From positions 67,417,742 through 67,481,741 of the forward strand of contig NC_037670.1 of assembly GCF_003255815.1 (NCBI RefSeq): DNA of 64,000 nucleotides, written 5' to 3'. The notes below the pieces were generated by a model. It saw only the letters and a list, made by a program, of their open reading frames with translations. It ran no database searches and was not told where the DNA came from. Positions 35,898-47,926 of this stretch are shown here, piece after piece (the stretch's first letter is position 1; every line of letters begins with the position of its first letter). The position numbers and the translations under genes are program-made. This DNA is from Theropithecus gelada. Its lineage: Eukaryota; Chordata; Mammalia; Primates; Cercopithecidae.

Positions 35898-38226
35898 ACA
35901 GAAAACGCCAACTCAAGTTACCTTAATCCAGAACTATGACTGTGTTGGCTGTCATAATAGAAGGGCCAGCAATGGCAGAATCACGTCCACAATCAGCAGG
36001 AAACAGCTGAGCTCAGTCAGACCCACAGCTCTGGCGTCTGGGGAGAGCCACTGGGTGGTGACTCCTGCTACTGGCCCAGGTCACCCTGCCTGGTTTGGCC
36101 AGGCTACATGACCATGGTGAGGATTGCTGGTCACCCATTTCCTCCACTCCTAGAACCTGGGAGGGAGGGCACTACCCAGGCAGCTGGAACCCAGTGGAAG
36201 GGTCCCAGATCTAAAGGCAGGAGCTACAACTGGGTAAAGGGGCTGGAGGGTGAGTCAGCAGCAGCCCGTGTGCATAAAGGCAGCAAGATCTGGTCTCACT
36301 AATTCGGCCACTCCAAGCATCACGGTTTTGCACTGTGTGGAGTTCCCTTGCATCATGGGAAGCAGACTGAGTGAGAGGACTGAGTGAGCCTTCAGAGCTG
36401 GCTCTGCCATTCACCTCCATGTGACTGTGGATAATGCTCGTGGGTCCTGGAGGTCTCATTGTCCTCAATGCCATGCCCTGGTCTCAGGCTGGACTAACGG
36501 ACATCAGGAGTCAGATAAACATGATTTTGTGTCCTGCTTTGCAGGGAGAACTTGTTGGTAGAAGGAAGTTTATGTATGGTCCTTGTCACTTATAATACAG
36601 CACTGAGCAGAGCAGGTGGGGGTCCACTCTATCAGGAGCCCTGGCCATGTGGGAGAGGCAGATACTAACCCAAGAATCCTAAATATGTGACCATAAATAT
36701 ACCTGGTTCTTCTAGAGAAAGGAGCCAAAAGAGCATGGCTCTGGCATGGCTTGGGTGCACCCCAACATGCAGAAAAGGGGTCATGATGGTGAGGTGGCAG
36801 CTGGTCAGCATCTGGCCCTCATGCTGCTCTCTGAGAAGACTGAATGAGGAGGCTATTGCCCAGGTCCAAATGTGGGAGGTTGGGGGGCGGGGGGCGGTGG
36901 GGGCTGCACCAGGGTAAGGCGGTGCAAATTGAGGGAATGCAGCAATGGATTTAGGAGATAACAGTGCATGAGGAGCTGCAAGTTATCAAGGCCATGCTGT
37001 GTTCTGTGAGAGTTCTCAGCCCCAAAAAGGAAGGGCTAGAACAGCAGCAGGGAGACCTGTATTCCCAGAGGGGCAGGGCATGGTACCCTGACACTGGGTG
37101 GGCAGAAGCTTCTCTCCCCTCCTACACGGAGCTGGAGTCCCTGTGAAGTTTCTGTGTTGCACTGCTGAGACCACAAGTAGTCTCACAGCAGTGGATGTCA
37201 GCCATGGGCCAGGGTGGAAGGGTCTGGATGACCCTGGGACGGGGACCATGGTGGAGGCTAGAGACTGTGCATCAGGCCAGGCCTGAGTGCTGGACATTGG
37301 ATTGATTACTGTAAATATGATCTCACTCAACCCACAGCTGGAGATGCCTCTGGAACCTCAGGCCCCATGTGGCACGAGGGCACTGATCTCCACGATTCCA
37401 TGAGTAGCCATTGCCAGCATTCTGTGGTCCCCAGTCCTGCTGGTTTACAACATGACCTTCTCCCCTGGGGCCAGCAGAGGATTTTCCCTTGTGTTGAAAG
37501 AAAACCAGTGTCCCCAACATCTGCAAGAATGGGTGGGGCTTGCATTTCTTTGATGGCCTCTTACTCCTGTCTTCTCCCACCATGCACCTTCCCCTCATCC
37601 CTTTATCCTCTAACATTCCTTTATCTTCTAAGAGCAAACAAAGCTCTTCTGCACAGCAAACTTCACAAAGGATGAGAGAAAGAGGGAACACAGCACTGCT
37701 CAGGGGAGATATTTTCAAACTGAACGTAAGATACGGGAGTCCTAAGACTTCATTTGCCAGGACTCTATAGCCCCAGTGCACTAGGACCCTGATGTCCCAC
37801 AAGTCCCTTTGAGACCCTTTCTTTTCCCCCCCTCCCCATTTCAGGCTTACTGATGCACCAGCTTCTTTAACTTCCAGCAAAAACTTTAACATCCCGATAC
37901 TATCCTTATGCAGAGCCCTGAAGCCTATCTGTTCCATTCTGTTTCAACTCTTGGGTGGAGACAGCAGGTAATTCCAGCCCACCCATGCCCACTCGGGTTT
38001 TCCTAAGGCAGAGCTATCTTCCCTGATGTACGTCACACACCACTCAAGAGCCTAAAGCAGGTGCATCTTGGTCTTGTTCTTTTTAATTGCAATTTCTTTC
38101 TACTAAATTCAAAAGAAATTAGATTTACAGCAGGTATGCTAAGGAACTGCAATTCTCCACTTCTGAGTGTGAAGGTGAGCTCTCCTGTCTGGTGGAAAAC
38201 ATGGTGTATGGTCCCTGGGATGCTGC

Positions 38227-38280
38227 AAATTAGAAATCATGGCATGTATATCTGTTTAGGACTCCTCCAGTCAAAAAGTG
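38227..38280 (+). repeat. Dispersed 54-base duplicate, copy 2
   Basis: Partner of 35844-35897, 2.4 kb away in the same orientation. Confidence 0.9.
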
Positions 38281-38739
38281 GAGCTAGCTGGGGGGACATC
38301 ACCCTCAGGGGGCTTCCTGAGGTCCATCTCTGTCCATGTTCTATGTGAGTTTCCATCAAGGATGTCAGCCTTGAGTGTGGATTCTCGGGACAGGCTTTTC
38401 CTTGTCCCAGATGGTCTTGGGAATGACTGCTGACTTTATAAGTAGTGCCCAGTCTTTGCCACATATCCTGTTTGGGTGTGTTTTCGATGGACAGCAATTT
38501 CTTGGCAGGCATGACCAGGATGCCCAAAGGTGCTCAGGGAATGTGGCATTGAGAGAAGCTGCAGCTGCCCGAGGGTCCTTCCCTGCTGAGCATCACATCA
38601 CTCAGGAGCATTTGTACAACCAGGCCACAACTTGCCTGCTTTCTTCCAGCACCTCCTGGTTGATTACGAACAATGTTCACACAGCTCTCTCAGGAAGGAC
38701 ACTTTATGGTAATATCTGGAGTCTGCCAGACAGGGGGAG

Positions 38740-38834
38740 TATATTAGTCAGGGCATCCCAGAGAAACAGAACTAATAGGATATGTGTATGTGTGTATGTG
38801 TGTGTGGGGGGGTGTATATATATATATGTACATA

Positions 38835-38877
<43 letters not shown>

Positions 38878-39249
38878 TTGGAAAAATAGATTTATATTAC
38901 CAAATTGGCTCATGTAATTATGGAAGCTGGTAAGTACAAAATCTGAAGGGCGGGCTGGCAGGCTGGAGACCCAGGGAAGAGCCCATGCTGCAGTTCAAGT
39001 CTAATGTCCATCTGTGAGAGAATTCCTTCTTCCTTGGGGAAGGTTGGTCTTTTTGTTCTCTTCAGGCTTTAGCTGATCAGCTGACATCTACCCACATTAA
39101 GGAGTGCACGCTACTTCACTCAAAGTCCACTGATTTAAATGTGAATTTCTTCCCAAAACACTTTCACAGAAATGTACAGAATAATGTCTGACTACAAATT
39201 TACCTGGGCACTGTGGCCCAGTCAAGTTGACAATAACCTTAACCATCAT
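38740..39249 (-). mobile_element. MLT2-type (ERV-L) solo LTR with internal microsatellite
   Basis: The ends read tattagtcagggcatcccag and caagttgacaataaccttaa on the plus strand, i.e. an MLT2 LTR on the minus strand. Internal words match too (caaattggctcatgtaatta, ggctggcaggctggagaccc). A compound (TG)n(TA)n(CA)n tract at 38780-38875 sits near the 3' end of the LTR. Confidence 0.8.
38780..38875. repeat. Compound microsatellite (TG)n-(TA)n-(CA)n
   Basis: The run tgtgtatgtgtgtatgtgtg is followed by (ta)n and then about (ca)14. The TG and CA arms are self-complementary and could form a hairpin. Confidence 0.95.
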
Positions 39250-41074
39250 GGAAAGTCTGGCAAAAGTCAACAGAAGGGAAAAATTATGGATATGGTGACT
39301 CTATTTTCGTGAATCAAAATCAAGCCACATCCAGAGACTACCAGTGGTCAAATTGTTTGAAATTAGGAATGTTTTCCCAAATCCAGGACTTGAGGTTTGT
39401 GAGGTGAAGGTGAAATTGGTCTGGTATCCTTTTGAGTGTCTCTGTAAGGGTGGGAAGTTGGAAAGAAACTTCCAGAGAGAGCAGAGTCTCATTGTGGACA
39501 CAGCCCAGAGGAGTGCTGTTGCTTAGCAGAGACTGCTGAGGGATAAAGACACTGGGGGAAAGGCTAGACAGGGGATGAGAAACCACGGACACCCTGAGCC
39601 TGCCTCCCTTCTCACCAGCATCCTTGCTTTTAAAGAAACAGGGCTGGGGCTTTCCTGGCCCTGGTCCCCTTGGCAATCGGCTCAACATGGGGGACTCTAG
39701 TCACGTGCACACCCATACCAAACTCAACTCGCGCTCTCCCTGGCCCCTGAAGCTGAGCTGAGATGTGTGCATCTCAAACAGGAGCTGGAGCCAGGGTCTC
39801 CCCAGGCAGAGGCCCCCTGAGGGCAGCCTTGTGAGAAAGGTCAGTTACTTGCCTAGGACACACTGTGCACAGTTGCGGAGACACAGAGCTAGAGGCAGGG
39901 CCCACCCTGCCCTCCGGGAGCTCACAGTGCGGGGGGGCGGGGGTGGTGGGGGAGGGGGAGGTGGGGAGGCAGGAGAGCAAGCAGCACCCAGGGCGGTAAA
40001 ATCTGACACTGGTGAGGACACTGATATCAGGGCTTGGAAAAGGGGCCACTTCCCACTTGGAAGCACCCAAGAAGGCTGCGGGCAGGATTGGGGGGCCTGC
40101 AGGCATCCTCAGAATGGGCGGAGTCCCCTGGCCAAATGAGGACGGAAGAAAGAAATTCTCCAAATCCCCAGCGACTTTCAGGGTCAACAACGCTCTTGGT
40201 AACAGAAGCTGGGGTTGTCTTTCTGCTGTGTTACGTGTCCTTCTCCCAGGTGGATCACCCACAACTGGGACAAAAGGCAACAGGAATGGGGAGGGCTCAG
40301 GTGCTTTCCCCAAGCTGGCCGCCTGGACTCAGTTATTTATGGTAACACTGGAGACCTAAGCTGATGAGCGCTAAGTGGATTTGTGTAAGCCATCCTGGGG
40401 GCCGAAGATGGAGAGGAGGCCAGGAGGGCCGGACAGTCAGCCTACTCTGAAATGCACTGGGAAAATATTCAAAACAGGGTCTGGCTCGGAAGAGCGGAGC
40501 ACGGCGGAAAGTCGGCTCTGACAGCTGCGTCTGAAAGGCCGGAGGAGCTTCAGCCTGAGGATTTGCACTAAAAATAGAATCGCTGGCTTGTGGGTAGAGA
40601 ATTTGACCCAATTAGAGATTACCAGTTTCAGGAATTACTGGAAAAGAAATCTCATTAGATAGGTTAAATATAGGAGCCAGAAGCTTAAAAGGCCATTTGG
40701 GATTAAGAGGAAAACCAAAACCTCAGAAAGATTTTAAAATAAATGTTGCATCTCCTTTAAGGGAAAGGGACTTAGACTGTATAAATGCAGTGGCTGCACT
40801 GAAGGGACCTGAGAGATGAGCCGTGAGGTTCATGGAGAGGCCCAGCGTCTCAGCAGACAGCTCGGCAGAGCCTCACTCCTGTCCCTGGACCTGTGTCCAG
40901 CGTGGTCCCCACTGGCTGCTTTTAGGCTTCTGGCTAAAGTGACCCTTCTCATGCTAAAGAGTCAGGAAAGGGTGACAGCTCCGATCACATAGAAGGTTCG
41001 TTACAATGCCCATGTCAGCATGTGATGATGAATAGGAGCCAGGACCCCAGCCAACCCATTCTGGATTCTTTGCA
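39250..41074. other. Unassigned upstream flank with a G-rich cluster
   Basis: 39931-39969 contains dense G runs (gggggggcgggggtggtggg …). No gene or clear repeat otherwise; 124- and 179-codon open frames on either strand here lack domains. Confidence 0.45.
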
Positions 41075-41440
41075 TCTCCATACACCACCTAACCCCAGCC
41101 AGGAACCCGGCAGCCACACTCCATGCCTCCCTCTCCTCCCCATACCCAATCTGTCACCAAGTCCTATAGATGTATCCTGAAATAGCTTCCTCCTGTGCGT
41201 CTCCGCCCCTTGCCCACCGCTGCTGCCTTCATTCAGGTCTTCGCCAATTCCTGCCAGGACCTCTGGAGCTGCCGCCAGTTGCCCTCTGCCTCCAGCCTCC
41301 TCTCCCTCCGCCACTCAGTAACCAGCACATTTTTCCTAAAATGTAGAGAAGGTCTTATCCATTTCTTGCTCTAAAAAAAATTGATGACTTCCTAGTGCCT
41401 CAAAGCATCCCCTAGAGTGTGTTTTTACAGCACACAAGTC
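41075..41440 (+). repeat. Probable L2 fragment
   Basis: Matches the typical L2 3' text: caatctgtcaccaagtccta, ctgctgccttcattcaggtc, agcacatttttcctaaaatg and attgatgacttcctagtgcc. Confidence 0.55.
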
Positions 41441-41794
41441 CTGGGGAAAACCCTAAAAAAAGAAATGCTGTGTTTGAATGCATTGGAGGAATGCTGCAGC
41501 CAGGAAACCCACTTATGGGAATCCTGGTGGAATCCTGACAGTGCTATCTCAGGCCCGGGCACTCCCTCCCCCAGCACACCTGCCTTCCAGTCACCTGCAT
41601 CCCCCACTGGGGACTCTTGATCTGTTCCTTGCCTTCTCTATACGTACCTTGCTGTTCTCCATGGGACACTGGGCCCCCTCCGAATCACTTGTCGTCCTTG
41701 CAAAGTATGTAGGAAAAAACCACTATTTTTCCCAACTGTATATTTATACTCAACACAAAATATTTCTGGTTATCAAAATGTATGAGTTTTTTTC

Positions 41795-43018
41795 CACACC
41801 ACCAGCTGGAGTGGAACAATTCAATTCAATTCTGACACTATCTAGCTGGAGTTGGCCTCAGACCCCACAAGTTAAGATCTTGGTCCCATAGACTGCCACT
41901 ACTTCAGGCACCAATCTTAAGTAATAGGCCCTCAGGTCACCCACACCTTCCGTCCAACTTGATTACAAATTGGAGGTTCTCACAACCCCTCACAACCCCC
42001 ATCTCAGTTTCCATCATTTGCTAGAGTGGTTCACAGAACCCAGGAAAACAGTGTATTTATTAAGTTACCAATTTATTGCAAAAGATGTATGAAAAGATAA
42101 AAATGAACAGCCAGATGAAGAGATCTGAAGGGTGAGGTTTGGAAGGGTTCCAAGTAAGGGAGGAGACCACCCCTCATATCATCTTATGCCCAATTTCTGC
42201 CTCCAAAGAAAGAAGAAGTAAAAACTAAAAGGCAGAAATGAAATCTACAGGCAGACAGCCCGGCGCCACACCCTGGGCCTGGTAGTTAAAGATCGACCCC
42301 TGACCTAATCGGTTATGTTATCTATAGATTACAGACATTGTATAGAAATGCACTGTGAAAATCTCTGTCTTGTTTTGTTCCCATCTAATTACCGGTGCAT
42401 GCAACCCCCAGTCACGTACCCCCTGCTTGCTCAACCAATCATGACTCTCTCACGTTCACGCCCTTAGAGTTGTGAGCCCTTAAAAGGGACAGGAATTGCT
42501 CACTCAGGGAGCTCGGCTGTTGAGACAGGAGTCTTGCTGATGCCCCCAGCCGAATAAACCCCTTCCTTCTTTAACTCGGTGTCTGAGGAGTTTTGTCTGT
42601 GGCTCGTCCTGCTACACGAGCACAGGAGCTTCTGTCTCTGTAGAGTTTTGGCGTGTGCCATCCTTCTAGCACCTGGATATGTTCTTGTTCACCAGTGCGT
42701 GAGCTCTCTGAACTCTGTCCTTTTGGAGGTTTTATTATATAACCAAGATTGATTACACAGTTGGCCATTGGTGATCAACCCAACCATCAGCCACTCTCCC
42801 CTCCCCAGAGTTCAAAGGCAGGGCTGAAAGTTCCAACCCTCTAACTACAGGATTGGTTCCCCTGGCAACCAGTCCCCATCCTGAAGCTATATAGGTGTCC
42901 CCAGCCACCAGGAATCTCATCAAAATACAAAGACACTTACCACTTCAGAGATTCCAAGGGTTCTAGGAACTGTGTGCCAGGAAACACATATGTGTGGACA
43001 GAGACCAAATATATGTAT
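41795..43018. mobile_element. Old LTR-type repeat, split by a younger solo LTR
   Basis: The left part (41795-42152: gctagagtggttcacagaac, tattgcaaaagatgtatgaa, gaacagccagatgaagagat) and right part (42617-43018: gagcacaggagcttctgtct, aaccaagattgattacacag, cccctggcaaccagtcccca, ggttctaggaactgtgtgcc) read as one interspersed repeat when the middle is removed. Family not assigned; LTR nature is inferred from my memory of the repeat. Confidence 0.55.
42153..42616 (+). mobile_element. Solo LTR of an ERV, inserted in the older repeat
   Basis: It runs from about gtaagggaggagaccacccc to gtcctgctaca. It carries a TATA-like cccttaaaaggga (42478), an AATAAA signal (42554) followed by ccttccttctttaactcggt, and the typical 'ggtgtctgaggagttttgtc' end. 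Subfamily not assigned; I see no clear target-site duplication. Confidence 0.7.
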
Positions 43019-43023
43019 TTCTG

Positions 43024-43260
43024 TGGGGCGTGGTGGCTCACGCCTGTAATTCCAGCAATTTGGGAGTCGGAGGCAGACGGATCATCTGAGGTCAGGAGTT
43101 TGAGACGAGCCTGGCCAACATGTTGAAACCCTGTCTCTACTAAAAATACAAAAATTAGCCAGGCATCATGGTGCACACCTGTTAATCCCAGCTACTAGGG
43201 AGGCTGAGGCAGGAGAATTGCTTGAACCCGGGAGGCAGAGGTTTCAATAATCCAAGATCG
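43024..43260 (+). mobile_element. Alu, 3' truncated
   Basis: The left arm and most of the right arm are present. It stops at aataatccaagatcgcatac, where a CA/TG microsatellite begins, so the last 50 or so bases and the tail are lost. Confidence 0.92.
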
Positions 43261-43310
43261 CATACACACATACACACACACACACACATATGTGTGTGTA
43301 TATATATGTT
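43261..43310. repeat. (CA)n/(TG)n microsatellite
   Basis: acacacatacacacacacac, then atatgtgtgtgtatatatat; self-complementary halves. Confidence 0.95.
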
Positions 43311-43661
43311 ATTAATATTCGCACATACTTTTACCAATGCATTTGCCAGAAAACTTTCACTTGCAACTCAAAGGAATAGAAGCCCAGAGCAGTGGGGTTG
43401 GCTCATGCAAACCTTTGCCAAGCCCTGACAAACTTCTCCTGACAAAGTCTCTGTCTTTTCTTTCACCAGCTTTTCTTCTGGTGCTTCACACAGGCAGGGG
43501 GTAACTGGTTAGTTATTGCTCCTTAATTAACATTCACAGGGAGAAACTGCAAGAGTCAAAATGCTACTGAAGTCATCATGAGAGAATTAAAACTCCAAGG
43601 AGATGCCATTACATGTGTGCCCAGGAGAATGGCTCAATTCAGAAGTGCTGACAAGGGTGCA
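43311..43661. other. Unassigned flank
   Basis: Nothing recognised. Confidence 0.4.
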
Positions 43662-44043
43662 GTAATATAGTTTGGATATTTGTCTCCTCCAAATCTCATG
43701 TTGAAATGTAATCCCATGTTGGAAGTGGGGCCTGGTGGGAGGAGCTCGGGTCATGGGGGCAGGTCCCTCATTGCTTGGTGCTGTCCTTGTGATGGTGAAT
43801 AATTTCTCATGAGATCTTGTTGTTTGAAAGTGTGTGGCACCCTCACCCATTCCTCACTCTTGCTCCAGCTCTTACCATGTGATGGTCTCTGCTCCCACTT
43901 CACCTTGCATCTGAGTAAAAGCTCCCTGAAGGCTCCCCAGAAGCAGATGCCAGCACCATTCCTCCTGTAAAGACTGTAAAACCATGAGCCAAATTACCCA
44001 GCATGGGTATTTCTTTATAGCAATGCAAGAATGGCCTGAAACA
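43662..44043 (+). mobile_element. MST-type (MaLR) solo LTR
   Basis: Order of words: tagtttggatatttgtctcc, aaatctcatgttgaaatgta, agtggggcctggtgggagga, gatggtgaataatttctcat, gatcttgttgtttgaaagtg, aaattacccagcatgggtat and aatggcctgaaaca. Confidence 0.85.
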
Positions 44044-44633
44044 TGTAGCAACATCAGATCATGCTGGCTCTTGGCTAGTGGAGTGGGAGAAACATGGCCC
44101 CAAAACCCCAGCCTCCTGTGCCCCGGCCCTGGGCCACACACCTGTGCCCTTGAGCATGCCAGGCAGGCCTTAGAGATGCTCCTGGGTGCTGTACCTTAGT
44201 TTTAGAGGGAGTTACTTGGAGAGGGCATTCGCTTTATGAAAATCTGCCAAGCTCAGTGTCTGCCAGTGCACACTCCACAGGTTTATTATTTGCCCTTGAC
44301 CTTGTCAACCTGAAATAATCAAAAGGGCCAGAATCCCATTTTAAAGAGTTCTTGAAGCAAAAAGCTGGGGATGGCCACAACAGGACACACAAACTCCAGA
44401 TAAATGGGGTCAGTGCTCCAAAGTTAAAAGCAACATTATTGCTTATATAGGAAGAAGATGAAGCAATTTTATAGCATCACGACATTTTCTATACAAGGCT
44501 AGTTTATGAGTTATAACAAACTGATTAGTTATTGTTTGGCTTCTTTTTTTTCCCCGTGTGGTTTGTTTTCTTTATAACTGGTTTTCATTTTATTTCCAAT
44601 TTAAAATATCATATTTATATATCATATTTAGCA
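44044..44633. other. Unassigned flank
   Basis: AT-rich toward the Alu. No gene or clear repeat. Confidence 0.4.
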
Positions 44634-44926
44634 TTTTTTTTCTTTGAGACCGAGTCTCACTCTGTCACCCAGGCTAGAGTGCAGTGGCATGATCTCAGCT
44701 CACTGCAACCTCCACTTCCCGGATTCAAGCAATTCTCCTGCCTCAGCTTCCTGAGTAGCTGGGATTACAGGCATGTGCCACCACGCCTGGCTAATTTTTT
44801 TGTATTTTTAGTGGAGATGGAGTTTCACCATATTGGTCAGGCTGGTCTCAACTCCTGACCTTGTGATCCATCCGCCTCGACCTCCCAAAGTACTGGGAGT
44901 ACAGGTGTGAGCCACTGCGCCTGGCC
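44634..44926 (-). mobile_element. Alu (AluS-like), antisense
   Basis: Complete antisense Alu beginning with the T tract and ending …gagccactgcgcctggcc. Confidence 0.95.
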
Positions 44927-45035
44927 TTTTTTTAATTTTTTTTTTTTAATCAATGTTGACCAGGCTGGCCTCAAACGTGTAGCCTCGCCTCCCCGAGTGT
45001 CAGTGCAATTGTCCTGAGCCACTGTGGCTCCCTTA
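44927..45035 (-). mobile_element. Alu-derived monomer fragment, antisense
   Basis: A T tract is followed by ttgaccaggctggcctcaaa … cctgagccactgtggctccc. It resembles a single left arm or an internally deleted Alu; old. Confidence 0.6.
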
Positions 45036-45733
45036 GCATTCTATCTTAACACAATGTGATAGCCATGAAGTTTTGGGTGAGAAAGGTAAGAGAGAGGTTA
45101 ATCCACAATGAAAATCAGCAGCCGAGAGAAAAGGGGTCTTCCTTGTGCCCTTTGGCCGTTTACAATGTTTTTCAAAACAATGCAGGCAATAGAAAGACTT
45201 AACTTTGTAATCAGAGGAACAAAAGTTTGCATTTGCCTAGGTTACAGGTGTCGTCACATGACTCAGGCTCCATAATCAAAATAATTTAGAGTTTTAACAG
45301 CTTGAATTTTGAATTACTTACTTTCACACCCTCTTTCTGCTCACCTGTCCAGGTGAGACCCTAATCTCTAGGTCTCAACCTTTTCATCTGTAAAGGGGAG
45401 CGTGACTCTCAAATGAAGTGATTAATTGACCTTTGTGGAAGTGCTGAGAGACTGGGGAGTGAGGGAAACCAGACTGTCACAGCCAGGGCCTTCTGAGGAC
45501 AGGATCAGCCACTGAGAGGGGTGGGAGATAGGAAGAGGAGAGGGTCAGCTGCAGCAGCGGTAACAGTAGGGGAGGGGAAGAGGAGACCATCAGCCCCGCT
45601 GGGGGGGAGGGGGCAAGAGAGTGGGTGAAGGGAAGAAGAGAAGGTGAGCCCCACTGCAGGGAAGTGGGCATGGGGAGAAGTGTAATTGCCTGATGGATTC
45701 TTCCTACCTGCCACTGAGATAAAATCAATTCAC
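45036..45733. other. Unassigned flank
   Basis: No exon or clear repeat. A run of nine G then aggggg occurs near 45600. Confidence 0.4.
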
Positions 45734-46440
45734 TGAGACAGTGGCATTGCAGTAGAGAAAAGGTTTAATAATCACAGAGCTAGCCAAACAAAAGGGTGAG
45801 AGTAATTACTCAAATCAGCCTCCTGAGAACCTAGAGGCTAGGGATTTTATGGATAATTTGGTGGGCAGGGGTTTAGGGAATGGGTGCTGCAGATTGGTTG
45901 GGGATGAAATCATAGGGGGGTAGAAAACCTGTCCTTGTGCACTAAGCCAGCCTCTGAGTGGGGGTCACAGGACCAGTTGAGTCAGGAGTCATGTGTTCAG
46001 GTGGAGTCAGTTGGCCATTATAATGCAAAAGTCTGAAAAACATCTCAAAACATCAATCTTAGTCTCCATAAGAGCAGTTAGGAGAGTCACCAATCTTGTG
46101 ACCACCGGCCACATGACTTCTGAGCAGCAAAGGATGATGGAAAAGCAAGCTAGAAAACAATGGCTGGTTATCATTTAACTCTGCCTACATTTTAGCTGAA
46201 TTCAGGCCCCTCCCATAATCCTAATCCTGTAGACTTCCATTAGTTTTACAAAGGTAGTTTCACTCCCCAAACAAGAAGGGGGTCAGTTTTAGACAGAAAC
46301 TATTATCATCCTTGTTTCAAAGTTAAACTATAAACTAAATTCCTCCCGTAGTTAGCTTGGCCTATGCCCAGGAGTGAGTGAGGAGAGCCAGGCTGTGAGG
46401 CTAGATGCAAGGTGGAGTCAGCCAGGCTAGCCTTCTCTCA
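45734..46440 (-). mobile_element. ERV LTR (antisense), family unassigned
   Basis: Recognised as the complement of a class I-like LTR by tgagacagtggcattgcagt, agtagagaaaaggtttaata, ggctagggattttatggata, ggtgctgcagattggttggg, gtttcaaagttaaactataa and cttggcctatgcccaggagt. The name of the subfamily is not certain. Confidence 0.6.
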
Positions 46441-47048
46441 CTGCCGTAATCTGCAAAGGCAGTTTCAGGAGGAGAGGATTGGCCCCACTGTTGGGGGGCA
46501 GGGGGTGCAGGAGGGTGCTTCTTCCACTCCTCCTTTCTTCCTGCCTGATGTCTGTAGAAAATGACAACTGGAGCCACCACTTTGGACCCAGGAATGGAAT
46601 TCCATGATGTAGGTGGGTGAGCCTGCCCTAGACCACTCACTTCCATTTGGATGATTATGTGTGAAGGGAAAGAAAACCTTCTATTTTATACAAAAAGGCA
46701 TGAGGACTGTTCTAGAATAAAAGAAACATACTGACCACCTGTTGCAACCTAAGAATCTTGATTGGATCCCAATTTATATAAGCAAGCCCATAATAGAGCC
46801 TTTGGGGAACAGTGATGGAAATGTGAACATGGCCTTGTCTTGAATGATACTATAGAATGACTAAGTGGTCAGTGGACTTAATTTTCTTAAGATGGATAAT
46901 GATCCTGGCAGGATGAACTGATGTCCCTATTTTTAGGCAATGCATGCTGAAGTGCTCAGCGATGAAGTTTCACTGTGTCTATAACTTTCATGGAATTGGT
47001 TCAGTCAATGAAAACTTTTTCCACTTTTTGGTATGTTTGAAAGTTTTT
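46441..47048. other. Unassigned flank, probable L1M 3' traces
   Basis: 46860-47000 (aagatggataatgatcctgg … tatttttaggcaatgcatgc) resembles an old L1M 3' end. The rest is unassigned. Confidence 0.4.
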
Positions 47049-47339
47049 GCCAGGCATGGTGGCTCAAGCTGTAATCCCAGCACTTTGGGAGGCCAAGGTA
47101 GGCTAATCACCTGAGGTCAGGAGCTCAAGACCAGCCTGGACAACACGAGGAAACCCCATCTCTACTAAAAATACAAAAATTATCTGGGCATGGTGGCATG
47201 CACCTGTAATCCCAGCTACTTGGGAGGCAGGAGAATCTCTTGAACCTGGGAGGTGAAGGTTGAAGTGAGCTGAGATCATACCACTGCACTCCAGCCTGGG
47301 CGATGGAGCAAGACTCTGTCTCAAAAAAAAAAAAAAAAA
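47049..47339 (+). mobile_element. Alu (AluS-like)
   Basis: Complete Alu, with a small deletion in the right arm (ttgggaggcaggagaatctc) and a pure A tail. Confidence 0.94.
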
Positions 47340-47639
47340 GGCTTCCTGTCAAAAGTTAAGAAAGGGAAGAGGGAGGGAAGAAAGGAAAGAATCTGCTTAG
47401 AGAATCAGATCAGAAGTACCCTTGGCTATCAGTAGAAGCCTAAATACTCTCTGTGGGAAAGCATCCAAAATTTAGGCCCCAGTACTCCACAGATTAAGAT
47501 AAACACACTAGAGATAATCAAAGATATAAGGAAACAAACTACTGAGAGTGACAGCCAGCAGAAAAACAAATGATAGATTTAGATCTTCAAAGACCCAAGA
47601 TGTTGTAATTATCAGACAGAGAATATAAGATAATGGTGA

Positions 47640-47926
47640 GGTCAGGCACATTGGCTCACTCCTGTGATCCCAGCACTTTGGGAGGCTGAGGCGGGCAGAT
47701 CACCTAAGGTCAGGAGTTCAAGACCAGCCTGGTCAACATGGTGAAACCCCTCTCTACTAAAAATACAAAAATTAGCCATGCATGGTGGCGGGCACCTGTA
47801 ATCCCAGCAACTAGGGAGGCTGAGGTGGGAGAATGGGTTGAACCCGGGAGATGGAGGTTGCAGTGAGCTGAGATGGCACCATTGTACTCCAACCTGGGTG
47901 ACAGAGCACGACACTGTCTCAAAAAA
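47640..47926 (+). mobile_element. Alu (AluS-like)
   Basis: Flanked by a perfect 13-base duplication aagataatggtga (47627-47639 and 47927-47939). Confidence 0.96.

Larger units (their letters stand above)
34781..38739. other. Unassigned upstream flank
   Basis: Mostly unassigned. A plus-strand MIR-like core lies at 35030-35110 (ctgtgacttttagcaagtta…). A G-run cluster lies at 36882-36903. A 54-base block at 35844-35897 is repeated at 38227-38280. No exon is recognised. Confidence 0.45.
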
